DNA of 64,000 bases from Thecamonas trahens ATCC 50062. Taxonomy: Eukaryota > Apusozoa > Apusomonadida > Apusomonadidae. Where the stretch lies: positions 585,167 to 649,166 of the forward strand of contig NW_013657677.1 of the NCBI RefSeq assembly GCF_000142905.1, given 5' to 3'. Below are positions 27,936 through 36,366 of this stretch, one piece after another. The notes below the pieces were generated by a model that saw only the letters and a program-made list of their open reading frames with translations, did no database searches and was not told the DNA's origin. Position 1 is the first letter of the stretch. Every line of letters starts with the position of its first letter. The translations under genes and the position numbers were made by a program.

Positions 27936-30543
27936 ATGAAGTCCAACGGTACGTAACCATGGCTAGCTGACACTGTGATTGTTACAGTAAGGTCATCTTT
28001 GGTGATGTGGTAGCTACATAGATTACCTTGCCTGCTATGTGGTACATGTTTCGTTATTTGCCATAGTCAAGCTGATAGAGGTGCTCATGTGGTGACCAGC
28101 TCGCTTTCTTCTGCCTTCGTGAAGGTTTTTGCCGTTGATCCCTGCCCCCACCAGCGAGACACACAGCGTGCACTCCCGGCCTTGTCCTTACGTGCTCAAG
28201 CACATGAGTCATGTCGTTGCTTTGTGTACTACCATCCTAGCCCCCTGTACAATTTCCCCGCTCTCCATCCAACCATGCTCTCTCTAGCCGTCTTTGCAGC
28301 AACTGGTCGTGGTCGTCCTCCCATTGTGCGACCGGTGAACAGCAAATGTGGTCGCTGTGGTGAGGTCAGCATTCGGGGGGGGGGGGGGGGGGGAGGGGGG
28401 AGGGGGCAAGGCGAGCCCAGCCCGGCTCAGCTCAGCTGCAGACATGCAACAAATGGTGAATGACATTGCGACTCACAAGACAAGGCAAACAACCATACGA
28501 TGTGATGGTCGTTTCTGGATCTGATGGGTGTTGGCGGTGTTGGTGGTGGTGGTGGTGGTGGTGGTGGACAAGACAGTGGCCCTTTTCGTGGGGCTTGTGG
28601 CGGTGGCCGTTCTGGCGGCGACGGTGGTCTCGGCTGACGAGCCTGTGGGCACAGTCATTGGCATCGATCTCGGCACGACGTACTCGTGCGTGGGAGTGTT
28701 CAAGAACGGACGTGTGGAGATTCTGACCAACGAGCTGGGCAACCGGATCACGCCGTCGTGGGTGGCGTTCTCCGAGTCTGGCGAGCGGCTCATCGGCGAG
28801 GCGGCCAAGAACCAGGCTGCGCTCAACCCGGAGAACACGATCTACGACGCCAAGCGTCTGATCGGGCGGTCGTTTGACGACAAGGACGTCCAGCGCGACC
28901 GCAAGCTCCTGCCGTTCAAGATTGTCAACGACGGCGGCCGGCCGAAGATCGAGGTCTCGGTCAAGGGCGATGTGAAGCGGTTCACGGCCGAGGAGATCTC
29001 GGCCATGGTCCTGACCAAGATGAAGCAGGTTGCCGAGGCGTACCTCGGGCACGAGGTCAACAACGCAGTGGTCACTGTCCCGGCGTACTTTAACGACGCG
29101 CAGCGGCAGGCGACCAAGGACGCCGGCACCATTTCGGGTCTCAACGTCATGCGGATCATCAACGAGCCGACGGCTGCGGCGATTGCCTACGGTCTCGACA
29201 AGACCGGCGCCGAGAAGAACATCCTGGTCTTTGACCTTGGTGGCGGCACCTTTGACGTCTCGATGCTCACCATCGACAACGGCGTGTTTGAGGTGATGGC
29301 GACGAACGGCGACACTCACCTCGGCGGTGAGGACTTTGACCAGCGGGTCATGGCGCACCTCATCAAGATCTTCAAGAAGAAGACCGGCATTGACCTCAAG
29401 GCCGGCAACCACAAGAAGGCGCTCGCCAAGCTCCGCCGCGAGGTCGAGAAGGCCAAGCGTGCGCTCTCGACAGTCCACCAGACCAAGATCGAGATCGAGG
29501 CTCTCGAGGACGGGCAGGACCTGTCGGAGACCCTGACTCGGGCCAAGTTTGAGGAGCTCAACATGGACCTGTTCAAGAAGACGCTCGGCCCGGTCAAGAA
29601 GGTCCTCAAGGACTCTGGCCTTGCCAAGTCTGAGGTCGACGAGATTGTGCTTGTGGGCGGTTCGACTCGGATCCCCAAGGTGCAGGAGATGATCAAGAAG
29701 GTGTTCAACGGCAAGGAGCCGAACCGCGGGATCAACCCCGACGAGGCTGTGGCCTACGGCGCCGCCGTCCAGGGCGGTGTGCTCTCGGACGAGGAGGGTA
29801 CCGGCGACGTGGTCCTCCTTGACATGACTCCGCTCTCGCTCGGCATCGAGACCGTCGGCGGCGTCATGACCAACATCATCGACCGCAACACCGTGGTCCC
29901 GACCAAGAAGTCCCGCGTCTTCTCGACGTACCAGGACAACCAGGAGCAGGTTGACATCCAGGTGTACGAGGGCGAGCGTGGCATGACCAAGGACAACCAC
30001 CTGCTCGGCTCGTTTGTGCTGTCGGGCATTGCGCCCGCGCCGCGCGGCGTGCCGCAGATCGAGGTCCAGTTTGAGGTCGACGTCAACGGCATCCTCCGCG
30101 TTACCGCCGAGGACAAGGGCTCTGGCAACTCGGAGGAGATCACCATCACCTCGGAGACCGGCCGCCTCTCCGAGGAGGAGATCCAGCGTATGCTCGAGGA
30201 GGCTGAGCAGTTTGCCGAGGAGGACCGCGCCGCCACCGAGCGCATCCAGGCCCGCAACTCGCTCGAGTCGTACGCCTACTCGCTCCGCTCGCAGATCGAC
30301 GACCCCGAGAAGCTCGCCGACAAGCTCGATGAGAGCGAGATCGAGGAGATCCGCGACGCCGTCAACGTCGCCGTCGAGTGGCTCGACGACAACCCCGAGG
30401 CTGACAAGGAGGACTACGACGAGCAGCGCGAGGCTCTCGAGGCCGTCGCCAACCCCATCATCTCCAAGCTGTACGAGGGCGGTGCCCCGGGCGCTGGCGG
30501 TGACGACTTTGACGAGGACTTTGACGACCACGACGAGCTCTAG
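27936..30543 (+). CDS. BiP: BiP/GRP78, ER-lumenal Hsp70
   Basis: The large frame lacks an in-frame ATG at its 5' end. A 13-nt first coding exon solves this: 27936-27948 (ATG, phase 1), intron 27949-28576, exon 2 28577-30543. This gives 659 residues with a clean signal peptide ([20 protein letters not shown], cleavage probably before DEPVG). The ATPase domain has [29 protein letters not shown], the LGGGTFDVS phosphate loop and [12 protein letters not shown]. The substrate domain and acidic lid follow, ending in HDEL, the ER-retrieval signal. It folds secreted and membrane proteins in the ER and senses ER stress. The long antisense frame opposite it is a known Hsp70 artefact. Confidence 0.96.
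27949..28576 (+). other. BiP intron 1 (628 bp, phase 1)
   Basis: The donor is GTACGT and the acceptor is AAGACAG. It contains a 19-G run (28375-28393) and a GGT-repeat near its 3' end. It splits the codon for Val5 inside the signal peptide. Confidence 0.85.
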
Positions 30544-30608
30544 TTGAGGTCTGGTGAAGAAATGAACTCTGCACTGTCACAGCCGCTGCCGCTCTGCGCT
30601 CACCTGTC

Positions 30609-31691
30609 ATGCCACGCCACCACACGCCTCGCCGAACAAATGCTTCGATTGAAGAACTTTGCGACCGTCGCCTTCCACACGTCCGTCGCCAACGCGTTTG
30701 CCCCGCGGCCATGGCGTGCATCCCGGCCACTGCCGCAGCCAGCTGGTACTCGACAACTCGGCCACCTGCTTCTCCGCAGGTTGTTCAGCGCGTTGATGAC
30801 TTGCGCAAAGTGGTCAACGAGCTCGACCGTCCGCTGGGCTTTGTCCCCACCATGGGCGCGCTGCACGACGGCCACCTCTCGCTCGTTACTGCTGCCGGCG
30901 AGGCCTGCAACTCGGTGGTTGTCTCGATCTTTGTCAATCCGACTCAGTTCTCAGAGACCGAAGACTTTAGCGCATATCCGCGGACGCTCGACGGTGATCT
31001 AGAGGCGCTCGAGAGGAACGGCGTGCCTGTGGACGTGGTGTGGGCGCCGACGGTCGATGACATGTACCCACACCTCGGCTCAGTGCAAGAGTCCGGCCGA
31101 CTGCCAAGCCTGGCGACTCGCGGTGGGACGCTGGTGCGGACGGAGGGTGTGTCTGATGGGCTGGAAGCTGCGTCACGGCCGCACTTTTTCGACGGTGTCT
31201 GCACTGTTGTTACCAAGCTGATCAACGCCGTGAGCCCGGACGCCATGTTTCTCGGTCAGAAGGACGCCCAGCAGTGCGCAGTCCTCCGCAAGATGAGTCG
31301 CGATCTGCTCCTCCCACTGGAGGTGGTGGTTGTGCCGACTGTGCGTGAGCCGTCCGGCCTCGCCCTCTCGTCGCGCAACGCGTACCTGACCGACGACGAG
31401 CGAGCGTCTGCCGCTGCCATTTACCAAGCGCTCGAGCATACGCGCGCAGCGCACGCTGCCGCACCCGACAAGCTCACGCCGTCGGCGATCCGCGAAGACG
31501 TCGCTGCACGCATCACTGCGGCCGGTGGTGAGCTCGACTACGTCGCAGCCTCGGATCCGGAAACGCTGCAGGATCTAGACTGCAACACGCCGGTGGAGAG
31601 AGCGCTTGTCTCGGTGGCGGTGTACTGGGGTGAGTCGCGAACGCGGCTGATTGACAACATGCACTTTAGCGCAGAGCAAAGTACGGGCTGA
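30609..31691 (+). CDS. panC: Pantothenate synthetase (pantoate-beta-alanine ligase)
   Basis: The enzyme condenses pantoate and beta-alanine with ATP, the last step of vitamin B5 synthesis. Signatures are FVPTMGALHDGHLSLV (the HxGH-type nucleotide motif), IFVNPTQF, FFDGVCTVVTKL, FLGQKDAQQ and LALSSRNAYL. The frame opens at ATG 30609. A better start may be ATG 30640 in another frame: it begins MLRLKNFATVAFHTSVANAF, an Arg/Lys-containing amphipathic sequence like a mitochondrial presequence. It would join the enzyme frame if one base is missing from the assembly before about 30790. ATG 30711 (MACIPATAAASWYSTT) is a third option. The catalytic domain is certain; the N-terminus is not. Stop codons of this gene and the convergent HGSNAT-like gene are 40 bp apart. 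Confidence 0.93.
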   Translation: MPRHHTPRRTNASIEELCDRRLPHVRRQRVCPAAMACIPATAAASWYSTTRPPASPQVVQRVDDLRKVVNELDRPLGFVPTMGALHDGHLSLVTAAGEACNSVVVSIFVNPTQFSETEDFSAYPRTLDGDLEALERNGVPVDVVWAPTVDDMYPHLGSVQESGRLPSLATRGGTLVRTEGVSDGLEAASRPHFFDGVCTVVTKLINAVSPDAMFLGQKDAQQCAVLRKMSRDLLLPLEVVVVPTVREPSGLALSSRNAYLTDDERASAAAIYQALEHTRAAHAAAPDKLTPSAIREDVAARITAAGGELDYVAASDPETLQDLDCNTPVERALVSVAVYWGESRTRLIDNMHFSAEQSTG

Positions 31692-31731
31692 GGCTCGCTG
31701 AGCGTGAGGCAAGACGGCTTGGCGAGCAGTG

Positions 31732-33141
31732 CTACAGCTTGAGGAACCACTGCCTGCGATACATGATCCACGCCACCAGCCACCAGAGCGCGAGGACGGC
31801 ACCTGCCATGGCCGACGACGCCAACGACGGTGACATCCAGGACGCAAAGGCCTTGACATACAACCAGTGCCAGAGCGAGACGCGCTCGCCGTTGAGCGAG
31901 ACCTTGACGTTGTCCATCAGCACCAGCTCGAGCTCGAGCATGCCGAGAAAGACGGCAAGCGGGTTGCATCCGATCCACACCAGCGGCTGGCCCAGCTTGC
32001 GCGCGGCGACGACAAGTGGTGCGCGCTGGAAGCCCGGCATGTCCATGGCGGCGTAGAGGCCCGCAAGGAGGAGCCCGCCGCAGCCGGCGGTCATGAGCGC
32101 AAAGTTGACAGTGTACCGCTTTTTGGAGAACTGCATGACCGGGAGGAGGGCAAGCGAGATGACGACGGCCATGAGCGAGAGCGCTGCCCAGGCGACAGCC
32201 ACCATCTTGGCTTGCATGTGGACAAACGACTGTGCATCGCGTGGGAGCATGTGGGCCGGCGCTCGCGGCGCGTTGACAAGGATGCGCCCCAGCTCGAGGC
32301 CAGCAAAGGTGGTGACCGTCGCCGTCAGCGTCGAGGTGAGGCCCTCGGGGTCGTTTGGCCACATCATGTTAGAGCGGCCAAAGACCGAGCGGTCGATGTA
32401 CGCCCCGCCGTTGCAATACGGCGTCAGCTTGCCATCACCGCATCCGTCCGGCACGTCGACGGCGTACATGATGACAAGGTAGAGACCGGCGCCGAGGACA
32501 ACCGCAATGCGCTGGCCAAGCGGTGGGAGCGTGAGGTAGAGGACCGCAACAAGACCGTAGCAAAGGCCCAGCCGCTGGAGAACGCCCATGATGCGGAGCT
32601 TGCCAAACTCAAAGTTGGTTCCCTGCAAGTTGGCGAGGAGGCCGAGGCCAAACAGCGCCACACTCCGCCGCGCAACCTTGATCCACACTGCCCGATCCCT
32701 GCAGACGCCAACAGGACTCGCGCTCCATGCCGCCCGCTTGAGCGCCATGGCCACCGCCGATCCCATGATGAAGAGAAAGAAGGGAAAGATAAAGTCTGCG
32801 GTGCCTAGCCCGTTCCACACCGTCTCGTGAAACGGCCACCAGACATGCTGCGGCGAGCCCTGGTTGTCGATCATCATCATCATCACAATGGTAAAGCCTC
32901 GGAAAACATCGAGCGAGAACAATCGAACCTTGCCCACCTTGCCACCGCCACCGCCAACCTCTCCGCCATCGCCATCTCCGCCTTTGCCATCTCCGCCATC
33001 GCCATCTCCGCCATCGCCATACCGCCTGTCATCGATTCCGTTGCCTCTCGCTCTGCCTGCACCCAATGCCGCCTTGGTCGGCCTTCCCGAGAGCGAATGT
33101 CCAGCTGGTGGTAGAAGCGGTGCTTCTTCGTCAGTCGACAT
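31732..33141 (-). CDS. HGSNAT-like transmembrane acetyltransferase
   Basis: The protein has 469 residues from ATG 33141. It matches the heparan-alpha-glucosaminide N-acetyltransferase family: the RLFSLDVFRGFTI segment at the first membrane helix, GTADFIFPFFLFIMGSAVAMAL, RIMGVLQRLGLCYGL and NPLAVFLGMLELELV, with about ten hydrophobic helices. In animals the enzyme moves acetyl groups from cytosolic acetyl-CoA to lysosomal glucosamine. The N-terminal tail has EEAPLL, an acidic dileucine motif that fits lysosomal sorting. It also has a Gly/Asp low-complexity stretch (about 32950-33025) encoded by 9-bp repeats. The substrate here is unknown. Upstream of the ATG the frame stays open to 33327 without family similarity. 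Confidence 0.85.
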   Translation of the reverse strand: MSTDEEAPLLPPAGHSLSGRPTKAALGAGRARGNGIDDRRYGDGGDGDGGDGKGGDGDGGEVGGGGGKVGKVRLFSLDVFRGFTIVMMMMIDNQGSPQHVWWPFHETVWNGLGTADFIFPFFLFIMGSAVAMALKRAAWSASPVGVCRDRAVWIKVARRSVALFGLGLLANLQGTNFEFGKLRIMGVLQRLGLCYGLVAVLYLTLPPLGQRIAVVLGAGLYLVIMYAVDVPDGCGDGKLTPYCNGGAYIDRSVFGRSNMMWPNDPEGLTSTLTATVTTFAGLELGRILVNAPRAPAHMLPRDAQSFVHMQAKMVAVAWAALSLMAVVISLALLPVMQFSKKRYTVNFALMTAGCGGLLLAGLYAAMDMPGFQRAPLVVAARKLGQPLVWIGCNPLAVFLGMLELELVLMDNVKVSLNGERVSLWHWLYVKAFASWMSPSLASSAMAGAVLALWWLVAWIMYRRQWFLKL

Positions 33142-33617
33142 GATACTTTTCAGTGTGTGGAGTGCGGTGCGAGGTGAGAGAGCGTGGTAGAGAGCAGAGA
33201 GAGGGAGAGAGAGCGGCGGGAGCCGTGCGCCGCCGTTTGGTTGGGAGCGTTTTTTTTCCGATGGGGAGATGACCCGGATGTTTTGTAGGTCGTGTAGCGG
33301 TGTGGCTGGTGCAGGTGGCTGATACATGGCCTTGTCGCTCTGTTCTTATGGCCTTGTGCACATTGATGTTCGTGGGGTGTTGGGGAGAGAGAGGGGGGGG
33401 CGGTGTCCATCGTAAGTCGACAGTCTGGGAGGGCATGTGTGGAAAATGTCGTGATCTTTGAGCTGAACTTTGCTCGTGGCTGATTAACGAGGAGGATGAC
33501 ATCACACACGCAGCACTCGAGCGATGTGGCCATAGGTGGCACGACCTGCACCGTCCGCAGAGTGGCGTAGATCGCGAGAGAGCCAAAAGCTAGGTGTGGA
33601 ACCACTATTTCTTTCAA
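33142..33617. other. Intergenic region
   Basis: About 480 bp lie between two minus-strand genes, upstream of the HGSNAT-like gene. GA-rich sequence lies near 33172-33210 and a short T-run at 33250. I see no gene or defined element. Confidence 0.4.
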
Positions 33618-35414
33618 TCAGCTGTCGACGTTGCGGGACTCGCTCATAGCGGCGGCGGAAAAGGCGGCGGATGGGAACGAGCCAGTATCGTTGTGTGCAG
33701 AAGAGTCGTGCGCAGCGTTAGCTGCGGATGAGGTTGGCTGGAGAGGGACGTTGAGCAGGCCGTCATCGTCGTCGACCGAGCCGGAGAGCTCGTCAGGCGG
33801 AAGCTCGGCGTATCCGTCGTCGTCGTAGGTGACGGTTGCGGCGACGGGCTGGGCGGACACGGGAGTAGCGACCGGAACAGCGATGGGGAGACCCGACTGC
33901 GAGCCGTTGTAGGTGCGGAGCGGCGCGTTTGAGGAGGCAAGGAGCGACGAGGCCGCGGGAGTGTACGAGCCCTGGGCGCCGGCAAAAGAGAGGGCGACGG
34001 CTCGATTTTCGTCGAGCGGCCACGAGCCGACGGCGACGGTGAAGACAAACATGGCGCGGAGGGCGAAGAAGAAGAGAAAGGCAAACGAGGTGGTGGGGCG
34101 GAGGTTGCCTGTGAGTGCAGCAAACGAGATGCAGAAGAGGTAGATGGCGGTGACAGCGGAGAGGACCGAGTAGCGGCGGTAGAACGGCATGGTGACCCGG
34201 ATCTTGATGCCTGCGAGGACAACGACGACGAGGGTGTAGACGAGGGTGACGACCCAGAGGAGCTCGACAACAAAGACAAAGGCAGCGTACGCGTGGTTGC
34301 CGTTCCATGCGCGGACCGGGTCGTTTGCAAGCTCGGCGTTGACGAGGACGACGGTGAGCCACATGAGAAAGGCGAGGAGGGTGACGATGACGGCCTTGGG
34401 GAGGTAGAACCACCATCCGTGGGCGCGGAGGGCGGCGGCTTGCGGGCCGTGGGCGGCAAAGACGGCCATGGTGTGGAAGCGGCCAAAGGTGATGAGGACA
34501 AAGCCGAGGACAACGGCCTCAAACTGGACGACAGTAAAGGCCGAGAGCGCCGAAGTGAACCAGTTGTGGACGATGAGGTCAAAGGGCATGAACGGGTTGG
34601 AGTAGATGACAAGCGAGAGGAGGAGGACGAGCGCGGCCCGCTGCTCGTACTGCCAGTAGTAAACGGTCGAGCCGGAGAGGTCGGCGCCCGGGTCGAGGCG
34701 GGTGAGGACCGGCGAGTAGCGCGAGATGTAGAAGCCTGAGACCCAGGCCGGGAGCGACTTGAAGCCGCCCTTGACGAGGATGAGGCAGACGAGGAGGGCG
34801 ATGGTGACGATGGCGTAGACAACGCGGGCGGTGATGGAGAGAACAGTAAAGGTGGCGTTGACGGTGGTGAAGAGAAAGTGGATGTTGGCAATCCACTCGG
34901 TGTCGACCAGGGCGTCGGGCATGGAGATGACGACCTCGTACGACGACGAGTCAATAAACGGCTCGAGAATGACGAGGAGCGAGTCGCACACGGGCTGGCC
35001 ACCATCGCATACCAGGTTGAGCCCGTGCTCGAGGTTGCCGCGCATGGGCTGGTAGACGTTGCCGGCAACTTGCTTCAACAGCTGTACATCGAGGTCGTAA
35101 GCCGAGTACTCGCGGGCAACAAGGTCCTTGGACTCGAACCCAAGCTCAAGCGAGAACAACTGGTTGAGCTCCGAGAGGCCGTCGAGGAAGCGGGTAAAGG
35201 TGTCATTCGAGGTGAAGACCGGAATGCAGCCGGCGCATGTCGACGGCGAGCACGTGCGGTTCCAGCGGTCGAGCGGGCAGTCGAACGCGTAGTCGCCGGT
35301 TGTCTCGAACACGTCCGGGCCGAGGCCGCCGATGAGCATCGAGATGCAGAGGATGAAGAGGGCGGCGGACGAAGCGATGAGCCAGAACCGGCGACCGGCG
35401 TGGTCCATCACCAT
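33618..35414 (-). CDS. Wntless/TMEM181-like seven-transmembrane protein
   Basis: The first ATG is at 35414 (598 residues); CTTGCACAG just upstream could instead be an acceptor for an earlier exon. A signal-anchor-like helix (RFWLIASSAALFILCISMLI) is followed by a lumenal domain of about 190 residues with Cys pairs (CSPSTCAGC, CDGGQPVC). Seven hydrophobic helices follow. The order EQRAALVLLLSLVIYSNPF, VVQFEAVVLGFVLI, YLPKAVIVTLLAFL and IRVTMPFYRRYSVLSAVTAIYLF resembles the Wntless/GOST membrane domain, whose members traffic cargo between Golgi and surface. The cytosolic tail of about 130 residues is Ser/Ala/Pro-rich. Only the membrane-domain family is proposed. Confidence 0.68.
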   Translation of the reverse strand: MVMDHAGRRFWLIASSAALFILCISMLIGGLGPDVFETTGDYAFDCPLDRWNRTCSPSTCAGCIPVFTSNDTFTRFLDGLSELNQLFSLELGFESKDLVAREYSAYDLDVQLLKQVAGNVYQPMRGNLEHGLNLVCDGGQPVCDSLLVILEPFIDSSSYEVVISMPDALVDTEWIANIHFLFTTVNATFTVLSITARVVYAIVTIALLVCLILVKGGFKSLPAWVSGFYISRYSPVLTRLDPGADLSGSTVYYWQYEQRAALVLLLSLVIYSNPFMPFDLIVHNWFTSALSAFTVVQFEAVVLGFVLITFGRFHTMAVFAAHGPQAAALRAHGWWFYLPKAVIVTLLAFLMWLTVVLVNAELANDPVRAWNGNHAYAAFVFVVELLWVVTLVYTLVVVVLAGIKIRVTMPFYRRYSVLSAVTAIYLFCISFAALTGNLRPTTSFAFLFFFALRAMFVFTVAVGSWPLDENRAVALSFAGAQGSYTPAASSLLASSNAPLRTYNGSQSGLPIAVPVATPVSAQPVAATVTYDDDGYAELPPDELSGSVDDDDGLLNVPLQPTSSAANAAHDSSAHNDTGSFPSAAFSAAAMSESRNVDS

Positions 35415-36366
35415 GTTATCGCGGAATCTGTGCAAGGTGTGGGAGAAGAGGGTTAGTGGTGTGCGTGTCTGTGCCGGCCCGCGTGTGTCGGCCCGCGAGC
35501 GTCGATCAGATTCGTGTCGATCAGTGTGTCTCCCACCAGCTCGCGTGTCCGACCGCCCCCAACCCGTTGTGTCTGATCAGTCTGTTGTGCCCGACCGCCC
35601 CCAAACCGTTGTGTCTGATCACTCTGTCGTGCCCAACCAGCCCAACCAGCCCAACCAGCCCGTGTCCGCCCAGCCCAACCAGCCCAACCAGCCCGTCTCT
35701 GCCCAGCCCAACCAGCCCGTCTCTGCCCAGCCCAACCAGCCCAACCAGCCCGTGTCCGACCAGCCTAGCCTAGCCCAGCCCACACAGGCCTCCCCTCCCT
35801 CCTCTCCCCTCCCCTCTCTCCCCCCCTCGCACGTGCGTTCTCCCCTCCCCTCCCTCCCCCCCCCCCCCCACTCCCCCCCACACGTACGCAAGCTGTGCGG
35901 TGGCCCGGACCAGCACAGACGGCTGCTCCGCGCCTGCTGACGTCGTTTCCTGACTCTCCATGCGCTTGCGCCTTGGCGTCGAGTCTACCACCGTCGTACC
36001 CGTACTTGTCCTTGTCCTCGTGCTCGACGGCGTCGCCTCGCCTTCTTTGGTTGCGAATGGCGTGCGACGGGGACGGGCACGGAAGCCATGCCCGACAACG
36101 TGCTGAGGACACACATCATTTGATGTCACTCCACAAGTTGCATTCGGCCGAGCCACTATGTTTGTATTGAAAAGCTCTCCATGATGATGTCCCACGCCAC
36201 TGCGATCTGCCTCCCACGCTCCCACTGCGTTTGTAGGTGGCCGTGCGTGCAGGCGAGCGTACCATCACCACCGCTATCAGCACCATTGGCACTCGCCACT
36301 CTGTCCCTCTGACCGCCAACTTCGCCATCACGATTCATCGCTACCGTAGGTGCCGTGCCGTATGTG
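35415..36366. other. Divergent intergenic region with tandem repeats
   Basis: About 950 bp lie between the Wntless-like gene and the next plus-strand gene. They hold the repeat cluster at 35551-35766 and C-rich sequence at 35790-35880. Near 36238-36345 a short frame after TTTGTAG (GERTITTAISTIG) and before GTAGGT could be an upstream exon of the next gene, but I could not join it with confidence. Confidence 0.4.
35551..35766. repeat. Two adjacent tandem repeats (42-bp and 9/24-bp units)
   Basis: A 42-bp unit (GACCGCCCCCAA...GTCTGATCA) occurs about twice from 35551. It runs into copies of CCCAACCAG, some joined with CCCGTCTCTGCCCAG into 24-bp units, up to about 35766. Confidence 0.85.

Noticed and set aside
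28432-30531. 699-codon open frame antisense to BiP
   Set aside because: Long antisense frames opposite Hsp70 genes are a known by-product of codon bias (earlier mistaken for glutamate dehydrogenase). The sense frame is a complete BiP.
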